Positions 15,101 to 24,130 of a DNA stretch of 64,000 nucleotides are shown piece by piece. The notes beneath the pieces were generated by a model. That model was not told the origin of the DNA. It saw nothing but the letters and a program-made list of their open reading frames with translations, and did no database searches. The stretch's first letter is position 1, and each line of letters starts with the position of its first letter. The stretch covers positions 973,501-1,037,500 of the forward strand of contig JBAMJR010000073.1 of the NCBI GenBank assembly GCA_038501785.1, read 5' to 3'. A program made the translations under genes and the position numbers. This DNA is from Myoxocephalus aenaeus. Its lineage: Eukaryota; Chordata; Actinopteri; Perciformes; Cottidae.

Positions 15101-18100
15101 TACATTGTTCTCAATTCATAAGGAAGCAAAAAGAGTGAAAGCGTGGATGGATTAAGAGTCATTAGAAGTCAGAGGCACTGCGCTAACTCAGCAGTGCTGA
15201 AGGGCAGGCATAAAGAGGGACAGTCGAGTTGTTCTGCTTACCTCTGCGGCCATGATCTTCCTCCTGTAAAAAAAAAAAAACACAGAAACACTTAGGTGAC
15301 TTTGTTGTTCACGGTCACAGAATTTAAGTACCAGTTTTTTTATTGACTCAGTGTAATCTCACATTATAAGCAAACAATACTCAGGTGTATGAAAATCACG
15401 GAAGCTTCTGACGGGTTTATTGGCAATTACAATCCCTAAATTTACCGGGAAGCAGTGCATGGTCGACTCTGGTGGGTACACGATGAAGTGCCGCAGGGTG
15501 AAGCCAAACCCATGGGAAGTACGCCGCAAACGCACGGTTTTCGGTCGCGGCCATGAGAACGGCTCCTCTTCTGTTGGGTATTGCGCTGCAGGAGAATCAG
15601 CCGAGCTTCTCCACTCTGGGGATTCATTCTGCAGAAAGAGAAAAGGGGAGAAAGGAATGTAAATCGAGTAGTCCTACTTTCACATTCACTTTCACTGTTG
15701 TGAAAGAATAAATAAATGCTCCGAAATGTCGAAATCAAAAGTGTAAATGCTGGAATACCTCAGTGCTTGAGGCCCAAGACAATGTTACTAAAACAACACC
15801 ATAGTTCACGTGATCATGTAATTTAACACAAAGTGTCAGTCCTTTCGTTAAAGTTGGACATGGTTTAGAGAACGGGATTTTGAAAGCATAAACACACTGT
15901 CCAGTGTTTACAGTAAAAGTCACGGTATCCCATTTTCACAGCTGGAGAGTAGAGCATGTCAGGCTTCAGGGCTTTGGACACCCCCGTGTTGTTTACTGGC
16001 TATTTATAGCCTCACATCTTTGTGGAATCATGTGTGCAGCAACCCTCGCCCCTCCCACTCAGGTCTCCCCATATCATGTTCCCCATTCCAGATTTTTTTT
16101 TTTTTTAAAAAGGAACACCTCTGTTCAGACATTTCCACATTGAAAAAGTATTTTCCCTCACCCTGTCTCAAACAAACCCTCCCCCCCTGACTTTGCCCCC
16201 GCAATGTGAGGAATTTGATGAGCTTGCATTCCCACTATCTCTGCCTGGGCAGATATGTTGAGCAAAATGTCAGAAAATCAGAGTGAATTACTTGAACGTA
16301 AACATAGCCAGTGCTGAACGAGGATACGCAACAAATTTGCAGGACAATTTATCTACTTTGGGATTAATAAACATACCTGTATGTTTTGATTAAACGAGAA
16401 ATAAATAAATCTGAGAAACTCTTTCCCTTAATCCAGCTGTTGCGGGGACTAATAAATCAAACCACAGAAAGAAAAACAAACATGAGAAATAGTTTGTTCA
16501 CACAAACTTATAACAACAAGTATGTCACAGGATGAACAGTCAGCCTCACACTCAAGGTTTCATTTGAAATCAATCGTGTGCCTGGAGGTGTGTACCAGAG
16601 CTCCACTCTCTGCACAATGTTTTACTGCTTCTCAATCTCAGCAACAGGGTTTTTTTCTGTTTTCAACCACATATTTCTTAAGAGACAGGGACAAACTACT
16701 TGGATCAAAGCGTATTTTTTGTGGCACCCAGAGCGGTTCAACACATAAGGAGTTCAAAAGTGCAAACTGAAGAGAGTAAGGACTCGTGACACTACTGCGG
16801 CTGGCTGGGAAACAGGGCTGCAGGTGCAGCTGACACCCATGTATTTTGATGAAACTAGCAAAACAGGTTTTACTGTGTATAACCAAGCTTTGACTGCTCT
16901 GTGATACAGGCACTATAATGTTGTAGTCTGCGTCTTTACACAGTGGGTGCCTTTACGCCACTGGAAAACAATCAACTCCACATCCGGAGAAGCACTTGCG
17001 GTGATATGACAATTGATCAACTGGATGTTTGAAATGCCGGCATTCTCCACACCCTTGTGTCTCCGGGGCAAGCCAATCCCAGTCAACTGGATCTGATTTA
17101 GCAGCCAGTGCACTGGGCGACTTACCAACCCTCTGATCTTTAGCTATGGAGGACAGAAGGGGGTGTGGGCCTCCTGACAAGCACATGCCAAGCATAGTTA
17201 TCATTGCCACTCGCATAGTTACTGTTGTGACATTCCAGGTCAATATAATTCCAGACTCGCTCCTGGTTTACCCCATTATCCAACATAAAAAAACACTAGT
17301 AATAAGGATGGAGATTCAAACAAAGTAGGACTACGATGTAAACCTGATTGACCAGATTAACTGTGACAAGAGGTCGAAAGGGAATCAACAAAGCAGAAAA
17401 ATTATGAGATTAATTATAGGAAAAAGGGGTTACAAAGAAAAAAGGCACATGAAAGAGAAAACACACATCAAAACACACACCTCTTCTCTCCTGCCCACAA
17501 ATGAATGCCTTTCACCCATTTATGAATCACCAGAACGCTAGACTGATATTTGCACTGGGTGAGGCAGCTCCCAGTTTTCAGTCGGCAGTTGGTCTTGTGT
17601 TGGATATTTCTTGGATTCGAGTGGAGGCCAGGTCCGTGTCTCAGGCTACAACTATGCATAGCACCTTAAAACTAAAACTGATCTCGGTCCGGATGAGCAT
17701 TTTAGCAGTTTCAGCATACAAGCGTGCCTGAAAACTGACATCACATGACCATTCATGTACACTAGGCCTGCGCATGTTGGTGTAAGGGCTGATAACGTCG
17801 CTGGAGACGGGAATTGTCGCAAAGCACTCGGATATTAGCTTGCTTCCTTCGCATGTAGGCAGTAGTAACATAAAGAATTGCAGAAATAACTAGACTGCAT
17901 ATAAGAAGTGGAAGTAGTGATTGGACGTCACCCATTGGTTTACGTTTAAATGTGAAATTTGCTGAATTTTCACAATGGCTTCCATAAAAAAATCCATCCC
18001 CTGCAGGCCAGTAAAGAGAATTGCAAGTTTTAAGACACTTCCGTTTTAGCATCACTCGGCAGAACTGTAGGTTGCCGTCTGGTTCTAAAACGCCGGAGAA

Positions 18101-19705
18101 GTATGGACACAAAAAAAAACATAGTAGTGTGACTGTAGTATCAGAGTGAGGACACAAATGTAAACTAACAGACCAGTTAGTCCCAAAACAGGAAAAACAA
18201 CAATTAATTGATCCTTCAAACAAGTACTGTCTGTGTAGCAAAAGCCTGATATATTGTTGATTATTCCTCTGTACCAAAAACTATAAAAACATATCATTGC
18301 AGTGGATGACATTTCACTTCAATATAGTGTATGTAGGCACTGCTGTTAATTAAGTGAATCAAATTACACCATCCTGCTGCCATCAATATTTACTACAGAG
18401 GACCAAATGTGTATTAATCTCCATAAGAAAATAGCCCCCAACAAATGCACTATTTACCCCCGTTTCAGTGATATTTGCTAAAAACTACAATGACCAGTAG
18501 TTTAAAAACGAAAGTAAACAACACAACCTGTTTTTAAGGATTTACGTCCTGAATATGAATGAATGTCCTTTGGACTGAAAGCCGCAGAAGAAAAAAAAGA
18601 GTTGAGAAAAATTTATTTTTCAGGGATCTGCTGTCCCTTGTCCTGTAAACACACTCAGCAAATAATGAATGAACACCTAATGCAACCAGTACAAAACTAT
18701 CTACGGCTGGTGTTTTTTATTAGGTTTCATGCGTGGCTACCACACAATAGCACCGAGATGCAAGCCATGGGGGGGCTACAGACAATTTTCAGAGACGTGT
18801 GACATTGTGAGACATTTTATTACGTTTGTTTCACATGCAGCAATGTTAAATCAATGAAGTCAGAGTCATTCTCTTGCATTTAGATTGAAACTTTTCATGA
18901 AGCTCTATTAAGCATGGTATCTCTTAAATATAATCCGTAGGCATTGACATGAAACAATTGTGAATTGCTCTTCAAGATATGTTCTTGTTTGACAAAATGG
19001 TAAAGTGTTTGTACCAGCGGATTAAGTGGAATGCTAGAGTACAAGTGGTCATTTTCTGAGATTTTAAAGAAACTACATCAGTGGTATCCCTACCACAGAG
19101 ATTAAAGGGCAGGCAAACCAATACCACCCACTAACATCAGCCATTTTAGGAGGGAAACTGTACATGCACAGCTGTTTACACACCACAAATGTAGTTATCT
19201 AGAGGCTAGGTGCACACTAAAAAAGAACTGGAATTTCCACCGTGTTCATTTTAACAAATATTATGAAACCACACTGCATGGCCCGTATGTTTGAAAACCC
19301 CTGCTGACATCACCTAATGACATATTACAAGCAACACATGACATCAGCTCTAAATACACCAGACAAGTACACAGTCTTAAAATGTGAAGAAACCTAGTTC
19401 TCTGTCAGCTGCTAAATTCCACACCACATCCCATCCAAACCAAGCACTTAACTGTGAAAAGCCTAAGATAATAATACAGAGGGCCACTGGTGAGACCTGG
19501 GCGTTCCAGCCATGTAGTGCAAGACAAGGTTAGGAGCACCATTATTCAGCCTATGTGGACACGTGGTGTGCATTTTGTGCATGCCAGTGCCATGCTAACA
19601 TGCAGACGAGACACAGAAGAGTAGAGATGCACCAATTAAACAACCTCAGATCCCTTTCATATTTTATTTTGCTGGTCGCATCTGCTGCATGACAGTTTTA
19701 CATTG

Positions 19706-19736
<31 letters not shown>

Positions 19737-22734
19737 CACAGTCTGTGTGGAAGTTCTTTAGCGTGAAGAAAACACAAAGCTTGCAATTTGTCACAGCTGC
19801 AAGTCCAAAATAAGCCGTGGAGAAACGACCATAAAAACCTTTGGAATAATTAACTTAATTAGACACTTATTATGTTGTAAGTCATTCATGCTTCTCGGTG
19901 TAATCGCAGTGACCGGTTCGTCTGCTGACAGTCCGGGGTCTCAGAACGGAGCCAAAAGCAAACTTAAACGGAGGTTGCATTGACAGTATATGTTCAAGCT
20001 CTTTTCAGTAAAAATTCTACCAAATCCTAACGCCATCATGATGTGTTCCAATTAAATCTTGTGGAATAATAGCTTTTGGCGAGAAGCTTGAATGAAATGG
20101 TAGAGTTGGGTAATAACCAGTTTCATACTAAAACTGATTCATAATTTGTGTTTCAAACATGTTGGTACAGGCTGTAGACCTCAATAATTCAACAGTGAGT
20201 GAACTAGTTGTGGAACGGACCTTTGTCGATTCGTACGGATCCCCTTCTGGTTCGGCATTAATGTGAACCTCGGATGAATTGAACGGTTTAACATTAACCA
20301 TCACCACTACTGCCCACTATGTATAATAATAATAATAATAATAATAAACATCTGTGTGACTGAATAAAGTAGGGCTGTGCATCATCCTTGCATAGTCCTA
20401 AAGGCAGAATAAAACAAACAAGCCAAGAATGAGCGCTGTAGTGAGAAGTAAACCATCTACAACTACATTTAACCATGAGACTGGGGTGCTTACACACTCT
20501 TCTGCTTGTATGATATGTATTTCAGATTTTAGCAGAATTGAGCGGTTGATCTAACAAAAAGAAAAACAGCTGTCTGCTGTGCCCTTCTGTTTACCCGTCT
20601 CGATTGATTCAGTGTTCGAGCTACAAAGGGAGTTATTTTAACAAGACACAGAAAACATCACTGACTTTTCCATGGAAGATGACATGGGTGTGTTTACTGT
20701 ACAGAAACTGTGGAAGGAAGAAAAACTGAATCACAAAGCCCATCTCTAAGGTTTTCCCTTGAGACATCACTGATAATAAGACAACAGGAAGTAGCAGGCT
20801 TCTTCTATCCAATTGAAGGTCAATTTTCCCTTCTGATTGCCATCAGTTAGCCATACGATGCCTGCACGGAGGGTTCTGTAAAAAGGCAGCCAGCCTAAAT
20901 GAGATAAACACTGAGCTTTAATGAGGCCAAGATTGTGGGGGTAAGGGGGGGGCTGGCTGGCTGTTTGTCAATATCCCCCTGCAGTGCTAAATATGGATCA
21001 TGTTTCATCATCCGAAACAGTAATTAATTTCATTTCACTCACATTTCTGTCGTTCTACTGGAGAATTGCAAGCTGAAGTGCACAGGTATTATGTATGAAT
21101 CATGAACACGTTAAACATCATCAAGGAGGCTCAACTGAATCCTTTAATATAGTTTGATACAATAAAGCAAACAGCAAACGTTGTTTGTTATGGATTCAGC
21201 TGCAATGTTCAAATGCCATGCACTATTCCGCTAATTAAGCGAAAAATCAAATCTCAAAGCATTAGCAAAAGACAAAAGTCTTGACTATCAATGACCAACT
21301 AGTGACTTATTAAGTGTCCTGAGGAAATGTTGTCTTGAAAGCATTAAAATAGCTAACATTGGAGGACTCGGAAAAAATGTAAAACACTTTAATAATACTT
21401 GACTGTCCTGTATCACAAAAACATATTGTTTAGTGATATTTACAAACGTTTTTTTTTTTTTTACGGCTTAAAACCACCATGAGTCCAGTTTTTTTTTGTT
21501 AAAAACAAAGACACACCCATTTATCATCAACATCTTTTGACCAATCTTTATCAACTGTGATCATGGAGCTGGTTTTTGCAAGGCCACATAAAAAAAAAGC
21601 CGATTAAAAAACATCCACTTCAGAAAATTCTTAAGTCATTAAATCTACAATGTCATAATTTCCAGAAAGCGCCAGGACCAGAGACTCCAGGGGGTTTCCG
21701 GCTCAAAATTAGCACATGAATTGGTTTGAGAGGTAGCCTTGTTAGAGGGACTGCTAATAGAAGGATTTTCAGACTGCAGGCTTTTCCTTATGAAAATGGG
21801 TTATTATTCTAAAATTATGTTCTTAAGACTTCTTAAGTTGGTGCCTCTAGAAAAAAAAAACTATATATATATAAATAAAATAAACTATAAATAAACTGAA
21901 AACAGACCCAACGAGACGGAGTCTATTATTTGAATTGATCTAATATCTTGTTGGTACCGAGGTATCGTTCACTCTCCTGTGCTCCATCCAATGATCTCAG
22001 ATCAAATTCAATACATCTAAGTGACAACATAAGGAGCTTTAGATCCCTTGTTTACGGACTACTCACATCGAAGCAGGGAGACCTTAGTAAGGAGCTGAAT
22101 ATTAGATTAAAGGCAATGGAGGGAATGAAAGAAAACTATGGGTTCTATAAATAGCTCCCCTTCCATTTCAAAGAGTACAGGGTTGCTACCTAGTTTACCA
22201 AGAGGGTCTTCATTCAGGCGACAAGCTTTCAGAGGAGCAGATGGTGTACCGTCTGGTATTACATGGGGTAACAGATTAAAAACCTGAAAGACGGGTCTTG
22301 TATAAACTGTTTCAATGCCATTGTCTCCTCCCACTTCCACCACTTGATGATTAATCTAAATAAATGCTGTTCTGCAATGGAAACCTGTGTTTTGATCTAT
22401 ACATGTAGCATGATTCACCCACAGTCGGCCACAAGAACTGCTGAGATGAGGAGCAAAACCATTCTGCAGGAGTTGTTACAAGCACAAACAGCTGGGCCAA
22501 AAAACTCCCCCACCACCCCACTAACACAAAATTGACAGAGGGAAACCAGCCAGTCAGTCAGTTGCCCCAAAAAATCTCAATCACCATTTAAAAAAAAATG
22601 TAATCCATCATTAAATAAAAAAATGGCACACAAATACTGAGGTTTGAGTTGTGGTCGTCATTTACCTCACAGAAAGAAGATCTTGCCTGTTGCCTCTCAT
22701 CGTCCTCACAAGAATGAACCCAACGTGATGCCAT
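66..22734 (-). CDS. arhgap21: Rho GTPase-activating protein 21 (5' part of the gene, 11 coding exons)
   Basis: ARHGAP21 is a large PDZ-PH-RhoGAP protein acting on Cdc42/RhoA at Golgi membranes and cell junctions, with its PH region binding ARF1 (family knowledge). Eleven exons join in frame to about 832 codons: 22666-22734, 15446-15628, 15242-15263, 10342-10434, 9597-9675, 9457-9511, 3909-5481, 1339-1485, 924-1026, 772-817, 66-191. Residues about 50-167 form the PDZ domain with a GFGF carboxylate loop. Next comes a long Ser/Arg-rich linker with RSxSQD motifs, then the start of the PH domain. The remaining PH and RhoGAP exons lie left of base 66. The start at 22734 has A at -3 and G at +4, and MASRW resembles human MATRR; an in-frame ATG lies 3 nt upstream in weaker context. 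ARHGAP23 is the closest alternative. The IDWxxYxTYxEYID and TIQERLD motifs and the neighbouring prtfdc1 favour 21. Which teleost duplicate (a or b) cannot be told. Confidence 0.93.
192..771 (-). other. arhgap21 intron
   Basis: AT-rich intron with no recognisable element. A plus-strand ORF at 622-882 is partly the antisense of the 46-nt exon at 772-817 and is not considered a gene. Confidence 0.6.
772..817 (-). CDS. arhgap21: arhgap21 46-nt exon
   Basis: Encodes RSSIKNMPSLRGLRK between acceptor TTCTTTAG and donor AAG|GTGAGG. Its length (1 + 45 nt) repairs the phase between exons 924-1026 and 66-191. The peptide aligns with human SFKHVSSLKGIKI. Confidence 0.85.
924..1026 (-). CDS. arhgap21: arhgap21 exon with the SKTERSKSYDEGLD motif
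   Basis: 103 nt encoding SLRSALLESDAASKTERSKS then YDEGLDNYQEEGR. Acceptor CTTCTAG, donor AAG|GTGAGT. The SKTERSKSYDEGLD block is identical to human ARHGAP21. Confidence 0.95.
1027..1338 (-). other. arhgap21 intron
   Basis: About 310 bases of AT-rich intron between two well-supported exons. No other feature seen. Confidence 0.7.
1339..1485 (-). CDS. arhgap21: arhgap21 exon before the PH domain
   Basis: 147 nt encoding DEPISPSVDRDAAPIPPSAV and, after a variable stretch, PPIRRQLSHDQ. The join SIPFI-DEPISPS across the intron matches human SIPFIDEPTSPS. Acceptor GTCATAG, donor CAAG|GTAAAC. Confidence 0.95.
1486..3908 (-). other. arhgap21 intron with a GC-rich island
   Basis: Mostly AT-rich intron. 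A GC-rich patch at about 2,400-2,620 is open over roughly 100 codons on the minus strand but matches no family I know (see findings). Confidence 0.6.
3909..5481 (-). CDS. arhgap21: arhgap21 large central exon (1,573 nt)
   Basis: 524 codons plus one base, the longest open frame in the window. It begins AYSQDAYL and SGNARHIPEPPPVCYP, contains IDWRTYQTYREYIDNK and TIQERLDNLRASSQN, and ends LREKPP, HHSYILAVNDD, WLPNDARRE and SIPFI. Repeated RSxSQD and RRRSTSHE motifs are likely kinase or 14-3-3 sites (inference). This is the low-complexity linker between PDZ and PH domains, shorter than the human linker. Acceptor CTGTCTCTAG, donor ATCG|GTAAGA. Confidence 0.97.
5482..9456 (-). other. arhgap21 intron (4 kb)
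   Basis: Intron between the PDZ end and the large linker exon. It holds a short CCCT run near 7,215 and otherwise unique AT-rich sequence. No exon or known repeat was recognised. Confidence 0.6.
9457..9511 (-). CDS. arhgap21: arhgap21 exon: end of PDZ domain
   Basis: 55 nt encoding GDFLELCVMPKDEDILQL after a split Ser codon; acceptor CCAACAG, donor CTG|GTACGT. It joins directly to AYSQDAY in the next exon. This corresponds to the isoform lacking the short VLQFTKDVTA insert known in human ARHGAP21. Confidence 0.94.
9597..9675 (-). CDS. arhgap21: arhgap21 exon: PDZ core
   Basis: 79 nt encoding GDRIVKVNGASIIGKAYCEV then ISLIQD, the GDxIxxVNG segment typical of PDZ domains. Acceptor GTATTAG, donor ACAG|GTGAGG. 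Split codons at both ends match the neighbouring exons. Confidence 0.95.
9676..10341 (-). other. arhgap21 intron
   Basis: Intron within the PDZ-coding part. It contains an uninterrupted G run at 9723-9738 and is otherwise unremarkable. Confidence 0.7.
9723..9738. repeat. G homopolymer (16 bases)
   Basis: Uninterrupted G run about 50 bases from an arhgap21 PDZ exon. Confidence 0.9.
10342..10434 (-). CDS. arhgap21: arhgap21 exon: PDZ core
   Basis: 93 nt encoding RQRNRLEPMDTIFVKQVKEG and then GPGHGAGLCTG. Acceptor ATTCATCAG, donor ACAG|GTAATG. This is the central strand region of the PDZ fold and is almost identical to the human protein. Confidence 0.95.
10547..10720. repeat. 57-bp tandem repeat, three copies
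   Basis: Unit TTTCCTTTTTCTTTACTACA plus 37 bases, starting at 10547, 10604 and 10661. The first two junctions are nearly perfect; the third copy ends in extra CAA triplets. Confidence 0.95.
11962..12050. repeat. 18-bp tandem repeat, five copies
   Basis: Unit TAGATTCATCACTGTTTG in five copies, with one substitution in copy 2 and a changed last base in copy 5. Confidence 0.95.
12800..13170. mobile_element. Inverted-repeat mobile-element relic
   Basis: Left arm 12,808-12,862 (GGGTTTATTCATAAATCAGT... TTCTTCAGAATA) and right arm about 13,107-13,165 (TATTCTGAAGAGGACAATAA... TTTATGAATAAATAAG) are diverged inverted copies around a roughly 245-bp centre. CTGAAGAAGGC...GCC motifs recall ends of fish retroelements such as Penelope-like elements, but the family is uncertain. 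Confidence 0.5.
15242..15263 (-). CDS. arhgap21: arhgap21 22-nt microexon in the PDZ domain
   Basis: A 22-base exon lies between a poly-pyrimidine/ACAG acceptor and a GAG|GTAAGC donor. It encodes EEDHGRR plus one base. It is the only piece found that joins the phase-0 end of the upstream exon to the phase-1 start of the exon at 10342-10434. The join reads EEDHGRRGRQRNRLEPMD, matching human EENGNRGGKQRNRLEPMD. Confidence 0.9.
15446..15628 (-). CDS. arhgap21: arhgap21 exon: start of PDZ domain
   Basis: 61 codons, phase 0 at both ends, with acceptor TTTCTGCAG and donor CCG|GTAAAT. It contains EEPFSWPRPKTV and HGFGFTLRHFIVYPPES, near-identical to human ARHGAP21. GFGF is the PDZ carboxylate-binding loop. 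The reading frame has no internal Met near its start, so a Met-to-stop ORF scan shows only the wrong frame (15442-15738), not this one. Confidence 0.93.
18170..18270. repeat. Dispersed repeat, copy 1
   Basis: ACAATTAATTGATCC, CTGTGTAG, GCCTGATATATTGTTG and TTCCTCTGTACCA match in order the segment at 40,190-40,265. The repeat may extend left to about 17,900, where GACGTCACCCATTGGTTTA resembles a common fish repeat. Confidence 0.6.
19706..19740. repeat. (CACG)n(CA)n compound microsatellite
   Basis: Four CACG-type units pass into CA dinucleotides. Confidence 0.95.
20323..20347. repeat. (AAT) microsatellite
   Basis: About eight AAT units in arhgap21 intron sequence. Confidence 0.95.
22666..22734 (-). 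CDS. arhgap21: arhgap21 first coding exon
   Basis: Encodes MASRWVHSCEDDERQQAR followed by SSFCE and ends in phase 0 at a GAG|GTAAAT donor. It joins in frame to the exon at 15446-15628 across a 7 kb intron. The N-terminus is poorly conserved in the family, so the call rests on position, phase, donor and the good start context. Confidence 0.75.
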
Positions 22735-22867
22735 CATTCAACTTCACTTAAAATCCTGTTATCCGTTAAAAGCCCATATCGTAAAAGGTAGGTCCAGTAG
22801 GATGAAAGAAAATATGCTCCACTCTGTCCAATTCACTCCTCCATACTTCCTTGATTTCTTAGTCCAT
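22735..22867 (-). other. arhgap21: arhgap21 5' leader (part of exon 2) with three minimal uORFs
   Basis: Acceptor CTACAACAG lies just before 22867. The 133-nt leader holds three tiny upstream ORFs: 22859-22867 (ATG GAC TAA), 22833-22844 (two Glu codons, then TGA) and 22766-22777 (Gly, Phe, then TAA). The exact acceptor is inferred. Confidence 0.5.
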
Positions 22868-23739
22868 CTGTTGTAGAGAGAGAGGGGAGGGGAGATACGT
22901 TATTACTGCATTTATAAATCACATATTGCCACATGAACTGCTCAGATGTGGCACCTGACACCGTTCAGCTCGTCTGTAAAACAACATGAATCAATACCTG
23001 AGTTGTTCCCACATAATAGCAGATCATCCGTGATTAATTTTTGGACGATCAACAGGTCTTAACCTAACTTTCTACCTGACGTTTGTGACTTTACAAAGCT
23101 CGACACCGGGAACCTATAAAACACGCAACACTATAAAACGACACGTGAGCACACAAAAAAAGCTGCCAACAAAAGTGCTCCAAGCAAGATGTACAGTTGA
23201 AATGAGTATCGTCTTATTGTGGACGTGGTAAAGACGGTGTCGTGACAAAGCACACACCCTCGCCGCATTATTCACGCGACCACCACCCGGGCTCGCGGGC
23301 TTCAGCTCGAGCACAACAACGTGGGTCGTCAACACCAGCTCCGGGATGAAATAATGAACGGCCAGCAACAAGTGGACTGCACATGAACGTCCGTCCGTCA
23401 CATTCAAAAACATGGAGTTACAACAAACGTGTACAGCCGGGAGTATAACGTAGAAGACACATAACGTGTTTGTACTGTTCGTAATACAAGTATAAAGTAT
23501 ACATAAAAACCTTTTAAGTGATTTAGAGACGGCTCGTTTTAATTCCTCTCGTCGGAGCTCGAAAAGAGCGTCGAGCTGTTGTTCTCGAGCGACCAACAAA
23601 AGCAGCTTTTCCTTGTTACTTCTATTAAAATACCGCCACCGTAAAAAAGTTAAAATGACGATATAGTGCGCCTTAGTTCCTCTCCACGGTATACCCGCTG
23701 TGAACGCGAACCGTAGAGCCCTGTGAAGTAAAACTAGAC

Positions 23740-24130
23740 AACCAACCGAAACAACAGGCTGCCGCCGCGGTTAGCATCCGAGCTAACGGCTGAGTTTAAA
23801 CAAAGTTACCTGAGGAGTTGCGAGTCGTCCTCGCAGACGGACAACGGCGGCGGAGGTCGTCCACAAACGCGACAAGACGGAGTAAAATCATTGCGCGGGG
23901 GCTCCAAGGCGGCCAGGCGTTGCCATGATTTAATATAGTATCTGTACGACCGTCTTCCCGGTGGTTATTACGAACCCACTCAGGGGAGGCGCATGGTGCA
24001 GTTTCGTGGCTGATTTCTTTTTCTTTTTTTTTCGCTTCCAGCTTTCCCGACTCTCTAGGAGTCCACCTTCGGTCAACAGGACACTCTCAGCCAATCACAG
24101 GTGGCGTTGTGTTTGTCCCGGCCAATCGGG
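23740..24130 (-). promoter_or_regulatory. arhgap21: Probable arhgap21 promoter and untranslated first exon
   Basis: This block is richer in CpG than its surroundings. A good donor (CTCAG|GTAACTTTG) ends a putative noncoding exon at 23810. Two CCAAT boxes (24091-24095 and 24122-24126, plus strand, so inverted relative to the gene) lie upstream. The transcription start is not determined. Confidence 0.5.

Larger units (their letters stand above)
10435..15241 (-). other. arhgap21 intron (4.8 kb)
   Basis: Contains three copies of a 57-bp repeat (10,547-10,720), five copies of an 18-bp repeat (11,962-12,050) and an inverted-repeat mobile-element relic (about 12,800-13,170). The 189-residue minus ORF at 10419-10988 exists largely because the 57-bp unit is a multiple of three. 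Confidence 0.65.
15629..22665 (-). other. arhgap21 intron (7 kb)
   Basis: Largest arhgap21 intron in the window. Contains a dispersed repeat copy near 17.9-18.3 kb and simple repeats at 19,706-19,740 and 20,323-20,347. No exon recognised. Confidence 0.6.

Noticed and set aside
15442..15738. 98-residue minus-strand ORF over the PDZ exon
   Set aside because: Wrong frame. The true frame at 15446-15628 gives the PDZ sequence HGFGFTLRHF.
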